Both the position numbers and the translations under genes were made by a program. A stretch of 64,000 nt of DNA. Origin: Chloroflexota bacterium. Lineage in GTDB: Bacteria; Chloroflexota; Anaerolineae; Anaerolineales; E44-bin32. Position 1 is the first letter of the stretch. Every line of letters starts with the position of its first letter. Shown here in pieces: positions 31,837-42,018 of this stretch. The notes under the pieces were generated by a model. The model did no database searches, was not told the origin of the DNA, and saw nothing but the letters and a program-made list of their open reading frames with translations. The stretch covers positions 1-64,000 of the forward strand of contig JADFRQ010000010.1 in NCBI GenBank assembly GCA_022561215.1, written 5' to 3'.

Positions 31837-33024
31837 CTAGGGCTCAATTCGGGCGAGAATGTGAGTGGCTGCTGTAGACCCTACACCACCAATACATTGG
31901 GCCATTCCATAACGGGCATCAGCTACTTGATTTTCTCCAGCAAGCCCCTGCAATTGGCGCGTAATCTCTGCGACTTGATATACGCCAGTTGCGCCGCCGG
32001 TATCGCCGCGCGCCTTGCTTCCCCCGAATGTACTGATGGGAATCGAACCAGATTGACTGATCTCCCCGTTACGTGCGAGCTCCCAGCCTTTGCCTCGCGG
32101 CGCAAACCCCGCTGCCTCGAGCGCTAGTGCCGCCAAAATTGAGTATTGATCATGCAGTTCAAACAGATCAAGATCTTCCAGCCTAAGATCACTCATCTCC
32201 AATGCCTGCTGCACAGAGCTCTCAAGAGCACTCATGTGCAACATATCGGGCCGATCATGCAATGCCAAGGTGGTGGATGCCAAGGAAGAGGCAATAATAC
32301 GCACCATGGGTGCGCTTAATCCCGAGGGAACCGCATCCGCGCGAGCGATCAAAAGTGCGGCCGAGCCATCTGCCAGCGGGGCCGCATCAAACATGTTCAG
32401 GGGAGCACTGATCATTGGGGCATTAAGGTATTGTACGGGCTGCATTCCCTGCCTGAACATCGCATTCGGATTGGTGATCGCATTCTGATGTGCTGTGATG
32501 CTAAATCCGGCGAGGGCGTCTTTTGGGGCATCATTCTCATAAAAATAGCGTCGCATAAGCAACGCCGCCTGCGAGGTAGGTGTAATACCATGGATCGCCT
32601 CATAGTCTGCATCGGTACTCGTCGCCAAGGCAGAATCGACATCAGTGCCGACACCATCGGTAACTTTTTCAACACCGATGACAAGCACGCATTTTGCCAA
32701 CCCCGATTTTAGAGCCATAAATGCCTGGCGGATTGCGCTCCCACCGGAAGCTCCAGCCGCCTCGATCGTCAGTGTTTCCACACCTCTTAAACCAGCAAAA
32801 TCTGATATCAAAGCCCCTAGCTGGGTTTGAGAGGAGAGTGCTGGTGCGAGCATATTGGCAACGTAGATTGCATCCGGGATAAGCGCGGCCAAACCGCCTC
32901 TTGCCATCTTAATGGCCTGCAAGGCTAACTCCCTAATGGATGTATCCCAGTGTTCACCCACCGGTGTCATACCAACACCAATGATCACAACATCGTCCCC
33001 TGATCCATGCTGATGGTTTGTCAT
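31837..33024 (-). CDS. thiolase family protein (SCP2/archaeal-type acetyl-CoA acetyltransferase)
   Basis: IEAAGASGGSAIRQAFMALKSG, ELHDQYSILAALALE, GGSKARGDTGGATGVYQ. Confidence 0.88.
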   Translation of the reverse strand: MTNHQHGSGDDVVIIGVGMTPVGEHWDTSIRELALQAIKMARGGLAALIPDAIYVANMLAPALSSQTQLGALISDFAGLRGVETLTIEAAGASGGSAIRQAFMALKSGLAKCVLVIGVEKVTDGVGTDVDSALATSTDADYEAIHGITPTSQAALLMRRYFYENDAPKDALAGFSITAHQNAITNPNAMFRQGMQPVQYLNAPMISAPLNMFDAAPLADGSAALLIARADAVPSGLSAPMVRIIASSLASTTLALHDRPDMLHMSALESSVQQALEMSDLRLEDLDLFELHDQYSILAALALEAAGFAPRGKGWELARNGEISQSGSIPISTFGGSKARGDTGGATGVYQVAEITRQLQGLAGENQVADARYGMAQCIGGVGSTAATHILARIEP

Positions 33025-34091
33025 TTGGATACTAACTTTCCACGATAGCGCGCGTAGGTCGCGTAATCAATTTCTGTTCGGCGGGAAATATATTCAAGGG
33101 TTGCCGGTGCGAGCTCCCGGCGATGAATAAGATTTTCTGTCGTTTTGAAAATGAATGAATCCGATCCGGCACCTGAGCCATAGGAAACCATAAGAATACG
33201 CTCATCTGGCCGGGCGATATCGAGAATGGCAGTTAAACCGACCAACGCTGATCCGGCATAGGTATTGCCAATCATGGGGACAAGCAAGCCTGGTTTTAAT
33301 TGTTCCGGGATAAATCCAAGAGACCGAGCGACCCTGGTGGGAAATTTGGCGTTTGGCTGATGAAATACAGCGAATGCGAAATCCTCAGCCTTCAACCCGC
33401 TAGATTGCATGATTTCATCGGCAGCCGCAGTAACATGTTTGAAGTAAGCGGGTTCCCCGGTGAAGCGTTCACCATGTTCAGGATATTTTTCGTTCGCCCG
33501 TCGAAAGAAGTCGGGGGTGTCCGTGGTGAATGAATAAGATGCTTCGATCGTGACGAGACTCCGATCGGCCGTACCGATTAGATATGCAGCCCCACCAGCA
33601 CCGGCCGTGTATTCCAGCGCACCTCCCGGCCTTCCCTGAGCTTTGTCCATTCCAACCGAGAGAGCGACCTCAGCCATTCCAGATCCAACAAATCCGATTG
33701 CCGCTTGCATTGCTTCCGTTCCAGCCTTGCATGCGAACTGCCAATCCGCAGCCAGCGTATTGGGCACTGCCCCGATGGCTTCGGCGACGACAGTGGAGGT
33801 TGGTTTTACCGCGTAGGGATGGGATTCGGATCCAACCCATACCGCGCGTATTTCTGTGGGATCAATGGCTGCCCGAGCAAGAGCATTTCTCGACGCTTCT
33901 ATCGACATTGTAATCACATCTTCATCCAGGCCTGCTACTGCTTTTTCACCGGGAGGCCCCTTAAAATTTTCACCTTTCCAGATTCGTGCGACTTCACTCG
34001 CAGGAAGTCGATAGCGGGGAATATAGGCTCCATAGCCAATTATTCCAACATCACGATTTGGTCTTAGCAGCTTATCTTCGGGCATATTCAT
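33021..34091 (-). CDS. hydroxymethylglutaryl-CoA synthase
   Basis: VGIIGYGAYIPRYRLP, WQFACKAGTEAMQAAIGFV, FAVFHQPNAKFPTRVARSLGF. Confidence 0.9.
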   Translation of the reverse strand: MNMPEDKLLRPNRDVGIIGYGAYIPRYRLPASEVARIWKGENFKGPPGEKAVAGLDEDVITMSIEASRNALARAAIDPTEIRAVWVGSESHPYAVKPTSTVVAEAIGAVPNTLAADWQFACKAGTEAMQAAIGFVGSGMAEVALSVGMDKAQGRPGGALEYTAGAGGAAYLIGTADRSLVTIEASYSFTTDTPDFFRRANEKYPEHGERFTGEPAYFKHVTAAADEIMQSSGLKAEDFAFAVFHQPNAKFPTRVARSLGFIPEQLKPGLLVPMIGNTYAGSALVGLTAILDIARPDERILMVSYGSGAGSDSFIFKTTENLIHRRELAPATLEYISRRTEIDYATYARYRGKLVSK

Positions 34092-34109
34092 CCTTTGACG
34101 GGAACCGGA

Positions 34110-35408
34110 TTATTTATTTTCTATCTCATGTACAAGCTTTTTCGCATGTTCAATATTAATATCATTATCGATTACAAGTTGTTCGGCTATGCCATCAATT
34201 TGGCCTTGCTGCGCGCCGGCAGCAATTGCAATCTGGCGCGCATGAAGCCTCATATGGCCCTTTTGAATACCTTCCGTAGCCAGGGCGCGCAGTGCGGCGA
34301 GATTCTGGGCCAGACCAACCGCAACAATTATTTCGGCTAGCTCGCGCGCGTTTTTTACACCCAATAGTTGTAGTGAGGCCTTCGCGGTCGGATGAACGCG
34401 AGTAGAGCCCCCAACCGTCCCTACTGCGAGAGGCAGTTCAAGTTTTCCTTCTAGATCTCCATTTTCGGCAACCTGCCATTGGCTGAGGGAGGTATAGGTT
34501 CCTGATCGACTCGCATAGGCATGCGCCCCAGCTTCAACCGCGCGCCAATCATTTCCCGTAGCAATGATCACGGCATCTATGCCGTTCATGATGCCTTTGT
34601 TATGTGTTGCCGCCCGATAAGGATCAACTGCGGCAAATGCCCATGCCTCCACGATACCATCGCGCACTTTATCCCCGCGAAAGCCGTCAAAGGCTAATAC
34701 GGCAGGCGATATCGAACACCTGGAAGTTGCCAGCCGACGATCCGCCAAATTCGACACTATTCGTAGATGGACTCTGCCGCCTGTAAATTCTTCGACTAGC
34801 GGAGCGATTCGTTCGGCGGAAGAATTTGCAGCATTGGCACCCATCGCATCAACTGTGTCGAGGATCAGGTGAACAACCAGCATCGGACCAACGGGTGATT
34901 CGGGGAAGAGGCGTACTTCGATATCTTGTGGGCCACCTCCCAATTCGACGAGAAGAGGATCCGCGGATTTCGCTACTTCCAAAAGCTCACTCTTGTTGGA
35001 GAGGAGAGTCTGGCGGGCTTTGTTTAGATCTGTTACCTCAAGCACTTGAATTTGAGCAATCATCAATGCCGGGGAAGCGCTGGAATGAAAGCCACCAGAT
35101 TCACTTACCAGCCTCGCCATGTAGGATGCGCCAGCAACAACGGAAGGCTCTTCGATAGCCATAGGAACCACAAAATCCTTGCCGTTAATGAGGAAATTTG
35201 TTGCTACTCCGAGCGGCAAACCGTAAATGCCAATGACATTTTCAATCATATGGTCAGCGAGCGTGGGATCAAGACACTGAAGGGCGCTCAACGTGGCATC
35301 ATCGAGTGCATAGGTGGCCGCCAACAGATCGAGTCTCTGTTTTAGCGAAAGTTTGTAGAATCCCCGGAAGCGGGAGGTATTTTTTTCGGTCACTTGAGTC
35401 CTTTGCAC
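34110..35408 (-). CDS. hydroxymethylglutaryl-CoA reductase (class II-like)
   Basis: ENVIGIYGLPLGVATNFLINGKDFVVPMAIEEPSVVA, DAMGANAANS, ATHNKGIMNGIDAVIIATGND. Confidence 0.93.
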   Translation of the reverse strand: MQRTQVTEKNTSRFRGFYKLSLKQRLDLLAATYALDDATLSALQCLDPTLADHMIENVIGIYGLPLGVATNFLINGKDFVVPMAIEEPSVVAGASYMARLVSESGGFHSSASPALMIAQIQVLEVTDLNKARQTLLSNKSELLEVAKSADPLLVELGGGPQDIEVRLFPESPVGPMLVVHLILDTVDAMGANAANSSAERIAPLVEEFTGGRVHLRIVSNLADRRLATSRCSISPAVLAFDGFRGDKVRDGIVEAWAFAAVDPYRAATHNKGIMNGIDAVIIATGNDWRAVEAGAHAYASRSGTYTSLSQWQVAENGDLEGKLELPLAVGTVGGSTRVHPTAKASLQLLGVKNARELAEIIVAVGLAQNLAALRALATEGIQKGHMRLHARQIAIAAGAQQGQIDGIAEQLVIDNDINIEHAKKLVHEIENK

Positions 35409-35554
35409 AGGTACTCAAGCTTAATAATCCAGAGTAGCTGGCAAAAACTATCAAAACCAATGCTACCCGTTATGATCCTTGGCAAGACGTGAGGTAAAAT
35501 TCGAGATCGATGGACCAGAAGGAAAAAGTTCGAATTGCAATAGGATAGGCAATT

Positions 35555-37249
35555 GTGGCCACAAATAGAGAAGAACTTGCCTCCGATGTCCAAGGGCTGC
35601 ATCAAGCGACATTAAGTTTATTCGCCGATCTTTCGCTGGATGGGGTGCTTCGCAGAATTACAACAGCGGCGCGCCAACTGGTAAATGCACGTTATGCTGC
35701 CCTGGGGATCCCTGGAGCAAATGAAGGCCTCGAGATTTTTATCACCGAAGGAATTTCAAAGGAAGAAATTGGCCAAATCGCCCATCAGCCTCTTGGCAAG
35801 GGACTGATTGGGCAAATCATGCATTCTGGCAAAACGATGCGTGTAAAGGAAATCAGTGAACACCCCAAATCCTATGGCTTTCCGGAAGGACACCCCCTGA
35901 TGCACTCCTTCTTGGGCGTTCCCATCGTTAGCTACGGACGTCCAATTGGGCATATTTATCTAACCGATAAAGAAAATGCTCCTTATTTTACCGAACATGA
36001 TCAGAATCTAATCGAGTTGCTGGCCGAACATGCCGCAGTGGCCATTGAGAATGCGCGCCTCTACCGCGAGTTGCTGAAAAAGGAGGACGATCTTTCGCGA
36101 AGAAACGAGCAGCTCGCCTTAATCAATCAGCTTACCAACGCGATTAGCTCATCGATGGAATTAAAAGAGCTTATGGGAGATATGCTCGCACGAGTGATGG
36201 ACGTGTTTGATTCTTCGGTGGGGGATATTTTTATAACTGGAGAGAATAAGGATCAATTCGAGATGGTGGTTCATTGCTGTGATACCGGCCCAATGTGGAG
36301 TAAGACGATCTTTCAGCGGGAAGAAGGATTTCTTGGCGAGGTGGCTCAAGGCCGACAATTAATTTGGAGAAGGGATTTTAAGACAGGAACCTACTTCTTT
36401 CGGGAAGACATTCTGGAGGAAGGATTAGAGACCCTCGTCGGCGTTCCCATATTTTCAGGTGCTAATGTTGTTGGTGTACTCAATTTGGGTTTTTATCATG
36501 ATCGATTGAGCAATGATCGCGATGTTGGGTTGCTGCGGGCGGTTGCTGCCGGGGTCGGGGTTGGAATAGACAATGCCAGGTTAAAACGCCAAGTCAGACA
36601 AATAGCGATTGCAGAGGAACGCGAGCGGATCGCAATGGATCTGCACGATGGCATCATCCAATCGATCTTCGCGGTCGGGCTGACTCTTGATTCTATTCGA
36701 ACTATGATTCGAAAGAATCCAGACGATGCAATTTTTCATCTGGATCATGCAATTGATAGCTTAAATGATAATATTCGAGATATTCGTTCCTATATTTTAG
36801 ATATGCAGCCGGGCCGCTTCCTGGGAACCGATTTTAAAGAAGGAATCATGCTCCTCAGTCGAGAGTTTGAGGCCAACAGTCTTATTGAAATCGAACTCTA
36901 CCTCGAAGATGGAGCGATTCAACACTTGGGCTTGGATGAATCAAAATCCTTTTTGCAGATCACACAAGAAGCGCTGGCAAACATCGCAAAACATGCCGAG
37001 GCATCGCGAGTATGGGTTAGTGTTCGTGAACTGGATGAACGCATCTATTTGCAAATCATCGACAATGGGAGAGGATTTAATCTCCAGGATACTCAAGAAC
37101 TTTTAGGGCATGGACTGTCCAATATGGAGAAGAGGACGCACCAAATTGGTGGCGAATTCGAAGTAGTCACCAGTCTTCGCGAAGGAACAACCATCACTGC
37201 CCAGTTAAAGATAAATTCTGATCTCGATCAAACTCAGCCTTTATCGTGA
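35555..37249 (+). CDS. GAF-domain sensor histidine kinase, HisKA_3 / NarL-partner type
   Basis: Two GAF-like regions; ERERIAMDLHDGIIQSIFAVGL; DNGRGFN ATPase motif. Confidence 0.92.
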   Translation: MATNREELASDVQGLHQATLSLFADLSLDGVLRRITTAARQLVNARYAALGIPGANEGLEIFITEGISKEEIGQIAHQPLGKGLIGQIMHSGKTMRVKEISEHPKSYGFPEGHPLMHSFLGVPIVSYGRPIGHIYLTDKENAPYFTEHDQNLIELLAEHAAVAIENARLYRELLKKEDDLSRRNEQLALINQLTNAISSSMELKELMGDMLARVMDVFDSSVGDIFITGENKDQFEMVVHCCDTGPMWSKTIFQREEGFLGEVAQGRQLIWRRDFKTGTYFFREDILEEGLETLVGVPIFSGANVVGVLNLGFYHDRLSNDRDVGLLRAVAAGVGVGIDNARLKRQVRQIAIAEERERIAMDLHDGIIQSIFAVGLTLDSIRTMIRKNPDDAIFHLDHAIDSLNDNIRDIRSYILDMQPGRFLGTDFKEGIMLLSREFEANSLIEIELYLEDGAIQHLGLDESKSFLQITQEALANIAKHAEASRVWVSVRELDERIYLQIIDNGRGFNLQDTQELLGHGLSNMEKRTHQIGGEFEVVTSLREGTTITAQLKINSDLDQTQPLS

Positions 37250-37441
37250 AAAATAAAATATCGATTTGCATGCGACTGTCGAAGGCGTCACCATAGCCAC
37301 GCATAATTCGCAAGAATTGAACACTGCTTCGCGATCAAGAAATTCCCCGCATTCAAAAAACAACAGCCATGCGTTCGGCAAAGCGTGACAAGTTACCTGC
37401 GCCGTATGGATGAGATCACTGTAGAAGAAAAATAATGGGGC

Positions 37442-37690
37442 AAATACTGGATTAATTCATTTCAGCCAGACGTGGTCCTGCTGGAGATTAAAAGGCGCGA
37501 CGGGATGGGGGTGCAGATCATTCGACAGCCGGCATCATTATCGAGTTCGCCAAGAATCGTTGTGCTCACATCGTACGCTTCTAGCTCCCCAAAGCACGCC
37601 GCGTTTTAAGCTGGAGCAGATCACTATTTCCTCAAGGATATCAAGACAGATCAGCTGATAAAACGAATTGCGATATTAGCGTTGCATGGT
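37442..37690 (+). pseudogene. Decayed response-regulator receiver domain
   Basis: KYWINSFQPDVVLLEIKRRDGMGVQIIRQPASLSSSPRIVVLTSYASSSPKHAAF*AGADHYFLKDIKTDQLIKRIAIL; TAA at 37607-37609 and upstream stop in frame. Confidence 0.75.
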
Positions 37691-37888
37691 GAACAGAACC
37701 CATTATTGAATTCTCAGCGAAGCGCCCCGGGCCTGCTACCAAAAGCAGAAGTAATTAGCCCTGGACATGGTATCGCGTGGGTGCTAATTAACGAATTACG
37801 AAGAAGATGAGTCGCAGCCGATTAGTTTGTCAGGAATTACGGCGACGAAGGGCCGGGGCAAGGATAAGTCGCCGGCCTATTCTGTCGC

Positions 37889-38086
37889 TCAGGTCCTTAA
37901 GAAATCGGTTTTGAGGAAAAAATCGAGCCAAATGAAGGCAAAACTTCCGAGAGTGAGAAAAATTAATAATGCGCCTGTGATTGAAAATTTTTCGAGCGTC
38001 GTGCCAAAAAGGGTGATGATACCGACGACGCTAATTATTCCAAAAATGATTGAAATTCCCCAAACGATTGCTCGACGGATATTCAT
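37889..38086 (-). CDS. small membrane protein, unknown function
   Basis: 65 aa with two hydrophobic segments. Confidence 0.45.
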   Translation of the reverse strand: MNIRRAIVWGISIIFGIISVVGIITLFGTTLEKFSITGALLIFLTLGSFAFIWLDFFLKTDFLRT

Positions 38087-38232
38087 GGGTGAAATTATCT
38101 CCTCCCTCTGGGTGGGCTAAGGCCCGATTCTAATTCAGGCTCAAACTAGCGTCAAGCAAGGTGGACATCGATTACGTAAAGCATGCACGGAGTAAGTTGA
38201 AGAGATTCCTGTTGTATATCGTTTAAAGTAGG

Positions 38233-39933
38233 CTACGATTTAGCCGTAGAAAGTGGCAGCCATATTGAAAAAGTTGCCCCCTGCCCATCAATTCCCTGGT
38301 TAAGTGCTTTAACCTTGCCGTGATTTCTTTCTACAATTTCTTTGACTATCGCCAGCCCTAGCCCGGTTCCTGCATATCCTGAAGCACGGCCAACTTTACC
38401 TCGAAAGAAGCGCTGGAAGAGTTGCGGGACCTCTTCTGGCGGGAATCCTGGCCCCGAATCAGAAACGTGAATTCCGAGCCATTTATCGGCCCCGTCGGAA
38501 ATTCTCTCGGTAGATACCTCGATCGAGCCACCAGGGGGTGTGTAATTCAGAGCATTTGTGAGCAAAATGCTAACCGCCTCTGTAAGGAGTTCCTTGTCAG
38601 CAATTGCGGAAGGTAAGTTGGGATCGGTCTTATAGCTCAGGCTGAGCTCGCGATCCGAGGCAAGTAATTTCCGATCATTGACGAGAGATTCAACCAAGAG
38701 ATTCAAATCTGCGGGCGAAAGATAAACCGCCACTTGATCCTGATCAAGAGAGGAGAGGCGCAGAAGGCTTTCGATGATGTGTTCGAGCCGGCTAATTTCC
38801 CGCTGCACCGCCGCAATATACTCGGGGAATTTATCATTTGGCGTTTCAATAAGCGAACCATAAAGCTTTAAGCTGCTTATCGGCGTGCGAAGCTCGTGAG
38901 AAACATTCGATACAAATTCGTCCTTTAATTTGCTCAACTTTAATAAGTGTCGATTTGCTTCAGCCAGCTCGGCAGTGCGAGCGGCAACACGTTCCTCAAG
39001 CTCATCGGCGTGGTTTCGGATGGTTTCGTAGAGCTGCGAATTTTCTATTGCGATCGCTGCTTGGTTCGCGAACGCAGCCAATAATCGTCCTTCTTTCTCC
39101 GTAAACAAGCCCTCACGCGCGCGATTATCCGCATAAATTACGCCAATAATGTCTTCTTTGACGATCAGGGGAACGCATAATATCGATCTCAGACTGTAGG
39201 TAATAATGCTGGCTTGATTGCCGAACCGAGGATCATTTTGAGCGTTCGTAGTGACAATCGGGCGAACCTCTTCCATAACCTGACGAATTATTGATCGGCT
39301 TAACTCATACTCGTCCGGGCGCAAGGATTCTCTTTCCCAATTGCGAGCGATAACTGTGTGCATTTCTGCTGTCTCATCGCGCAACATTAGAAAAGCACGT
39401 TCCGCACCGGTCAGTCGGATAATTGTATCCACGACCTCGTTAAGCACCGTTTTAGGATCAAGGGAACTGTTGATCACCTGCCCTATTTGGACAAGCGCCT
39501 CTAAATTCTTGCGTTCTGTTTCAAAATCGGACAGGCTCTTGTTAAGTTCATGGAGCGATCGGCTAATGGTTTTGGAGTTTGATAGGATTTGACTAGGTAA
39601 CGTCATTCCAGCTTTCTGCAATTCTATATGATGTGATGCGAGCAGGATGCGTAAATCCTCAGCCAGTCGACTTAGCTGCTCTAAAGAATCCTTAGGGAAA
39701 GTTCCATTTCCTAGAGTCAAACTGAACATACTCCTACGAGCTCCATCGCTATTAGCAAAAACATTATACAGTTTGGTTATTCCCCCCGCTACAGACCCCT
39801 TTCCGTTCTCGTTATTGGAAGTAAAACTTAGAAGTCGGCTTCGCAAGAGAAGCGAGTGGAATGTAGGGATGGATTGCTGGCTTGCCTGATTCACACTTAA
39901 GGCAGACAATTCCCTTGATAATTGCTGTCGCAT
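38233..39933 (-). CDS. GAF-domain sensor histidine kinase (HisKA/HATPase_c)
   Basis: LKDEFVSNVSHELRTPISSLKLYGSLI H-box; DSGPGFPPEEVPQLFQRFFRG, GTGLGLAIVKEIVERNHGKV. Confidence 0.95.
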   Translation of the reverse strand: MRQQLSRELSALSVNQASQQSIPTFHSLLLRSRLLSFTSNNENGKGSVAGGITKLYNVFANSDGARRSMFSLTLGNGTFPKDSLEQLSRLAEDLRILLASHHIELQKAGMTLPSQILSNSKTISRSLHELNKSLSDFETERKNLEALVQIGQVINSSLDPKTVLNEVVDTIIRLTGAERAFLMLRDETAEMHTVIARNWERESLRPDEYELSRSIIRQVMEEVRPIVTTNAQNDPRFGNQASIITYSLRSILCVPLIVKEDIIGVIYADNRAREGLFTEKEGRLLAAFANQAAIAIENSQLYETIRNHADELEERVAARTAELAEANRHLLKLSKLKDEFVSNVSHELRTPISSLKLYGSLIETPNDKFPEYIAAVQREISRLEHIIESLLRLSSLDQDQVAVYLSPADLNLLVESLVNDRKLLASDRELSLSYKTDPNLPSAIADKELLTEAVSILLTNALNYTPPGGSIEVSTERISDGADKWLGIHVSDSGPGFPPEEVPQLFQRFFRGKVGRASGYAGTGLGLAIVKEIVERNHGKVKALNQGIDGQGATFSIWLPLSTAKS

Positions 39934-39958
39934 CTTGTATAGTTTCGGAAGACCTTAG

Positions 39959-40138
39959 ATGGTGATATTTATGCCCATGACACAACACCAGAAGGATTTG
40001 AAACGAAGGAAGCGGAGGGTTCGGAAACTACGCGAATTGAAATCCAAGCTAAGTGACACGCAAGATATTCGTACTCGTCGCCGCATGCTGGAAAAAATTC
40101 GCAGGATATCGCCATGGGACCCTATATTGGAAGAGTAA
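39959..40138 (+). CDS. short highly basic protein (59 codons), unknown function
   Basis: MVIFMPMTQHQKDLKRRKRRVRKLRELKSKLSDTQDIRTRRRMLEKIRRISPWDPILEE; below the length cut-off of the supplied + strand track; followed by a strong terminator. Confidence 0.55.
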   Translation: MVIFMPMTQHQKDLKRRKRRVRKLRELKSKLSDTQDIRTRRRMLEKIRRISPWDPILEE

Positions 40139-40275
40139 AGCATATTTTTTCATATTCTCGACCAATTGTTTAAGTATTTCTGACGTTTGCGGAAACTTCA
40201 ACCACAATAAATTTTTCCGGAACTGAAGAACTCCTGCAGATTAATCTGGATAATGCTAAACCCGTATTCAATAAG

Positions 40276-40304
40276 AAAACCGAGACATATTCTCGGTTTT
40301 TCTG
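40276..40304. terminator. Rho-independent terminator, probably bidirectional
   Basis: Perfect 10-bp stem AAAACCGAGA-CATAT-TCTCGGTTTT with T tract, between convergent genes. Confidence 0.8.
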
Positions 40305-40357
40305 TGTTAAGTACTCGCAGAATGGATGGGATGCAAAGATCGGTTTCCCATGACACG

Positions 40358-40786
40358 CTACTCCAATAATGACTGAACGGCCTCGCGGAGTTCATTTGCT
40401 GAAAAAGGTTTTATCAAGTACACATCCGCACCTGCCATTACGCCTGCTTCAATATCAGCAGGCTGGTGTTTTGCGCTAACAATAATTGTAGGTATGGAGG
40501 ACAGAAGCGGTTCTGATTGAATCCGTCGGACAAAGCTAAGACCATCTATGCCTGGCATCATGATGTCTGTGAGAATCAGATCTGGGATGTCTTCTTCCAA
40601 TATTGCGATGGCATGCTCAACGCTATTGGCCTGGAGAACAAGGTAGCCAAAGGAACGAAGAATTTCACTCAACACAGCAGAAAATGAGGGTTCATCATCA
40701 ACTACCAGGATGGATTGAGGTTGTGTGCCCACAGCTGTTGTGAATGTTGATTGTGTATTTTCTGCTGCTCGATAAATCATGGACAT
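40358..40786 (-). CDS. single-domain response regulator (CheY-like)
   Basis: ILVVDDEPSFSAVLSEIL, DLILTDIMMPGIDGLSF, PTIIVSAK, LIKPFSANEL. Confidence 0.92.
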   Translation of the reverse strand: MSMIYRAAENTQSTFTTAVGTQPQSILVVDDEPSFSAVLSEILRSFGYLVLQANSVEHAIAILEEDIPDLILTDIMMPGIDGLSFVRRIQSEPLLSSIPTIIVSAKHQPADIEAGVMAGADVYLIKPFSANELREAVQSLLE

Positions 40787-41082
40787 GTCCTTTCGCACCT
40801 CGATTGTATGATAGAAGGACTTTCTTTCAACTTGCATTTGCCTAAGGAGTGCCTTACGGCAGACTTTCAATTTGATGCGTGAGCGCCCAGCCTAATAGAT
40901 CAGAAAAAAGGCCTCCTGCAAATCATGCCACGCCAAGACCTTCACGCGCACAAACCCGGCAATTTAAAGACATTATTGCGACCATTTTGCTCTCTGAGAG
41001 ATTTGTGAATTAGTTGGATTAGGACTTGGGAGTATGAACGTTATCCATTGCGCGGAGGTTATAGAATAGGAGAAGCGAAGGA

Positions 41083-42018
41083 TTAAGCGTTTTCGTTGAG
41101 AACATCTTTTAATGCAGGTTCAAAATCGGGATAGTTGAACGTAAAGCCTAGGTTTTCCAAGCGTTTTGGAATCGCCCGTTGGCCTTCCAGGGCAACCGAA
41201 GCGACTTCACCAAGAGCTGCTTTGAGAAGAAATGCAGGGACAGGAAATACTGACGGCCGCCTAAGAATCCGACCGGCTATCCTTGCAAACATCGCATTGC
41301 GAATCGGATTTGGTGAACATAAGTTGAAGGGGCCGCGAGCTTCAGTATTTTCAAGTAGAAACCTTATCGCCCGTACTTCGTCCCCTGGGTGAATCCAGGG
41401 AAACCATTGTTCCCCACTTCCAAGACGTCCACCAACGAACACCCTAAAAGGAAAAATCAGTCGATTCAGTGCCCCTCCGCTCGGATCGAGCACACTGGCG
41501 GTGCGAATAATCGCTCTTCGAATTCCCAGGTCCTCGATATCCTTCGTCGAAGCTTCCCAATCTACGCATAATCTTGCAAGAAAATCATGCCCGGGCGGAC
41601 TTGCCTCTGTAAATACCTGCTCAAGCGAGGTGCCGTAATAACCAATTGCGGAAGATTGAATAAGGACGGAAGGGCGTGAAGCAGCAGCCTGGATTGCCTG
41701 GAATATGGCTTTGCCGGGCAAGATGCGGCTTTCGACTAGATATTGTTTGCGCTTCGCGGTCCAGCGTTTGGGGATGAATTTTTCACCGGCAAGGTTCTCA
41801 CCGGCAAGGTTAATAATCGCTTCCGCGCCATCAACAAGCTGTCCCCATCCCTTGGTTGTCACCCCATCCCATTTTCGCAATTTTACTCCCGAGGGAAAAT
41901 TTACACGTCGGGTTTTTGGTGATCGACTAAGAACAATCGTTTCATAGCCAGCGGCTGCAAGATTGCGGGCCAGCCGACGTCCAATCATCCCTGTTCCACC
42001 AAGTATGATCACTTTCAT
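41083..42018 (-). CDS. TIGR01777-family NAD-dependent epimerase (YfcH-like)
   Basis: MKVIILGGTGMIGRRLARNLAAAGYETIVLSR, IINLAGENLAGEKFIPKRWTAKRKQYLVESR, IQSSAIGYYG. Confidence 0.93.
   Translation of the reverse strand: MKVIILGGTGMIGRRLARNLAAAGYETIVLSRSPKTRRVNFPSGVKLRKWDGVTTKGWGQLVDGAEAIINLAGENLAGEKFIPKRWTAKRKQYLVESRILPGKAIFQAIQAAASRPSVLIQSSAIGYYGTSLEQVFTEASPPGHDFLARLCVDWEASTKDIEDLGIRRAIIRTASVLDPSGGALNRLIFPFRVFVGGRLGSGEQWFPWIHPGDEVRAIRFLLENTEARGPFNLCSPNPIRNAMFARIAGRILRRPSVFPVPAFLLKAALGEVASVALEGQRAIPKRLENLGFTFNYPDFEPALKDVLNENA

Noticed and set aside
34110-34340. 81-aa + strand ORF and similar antisense ORFs over the HMG-CoA reductase
   Set aside because: Antisense shadows within strongly identified coding sequence.
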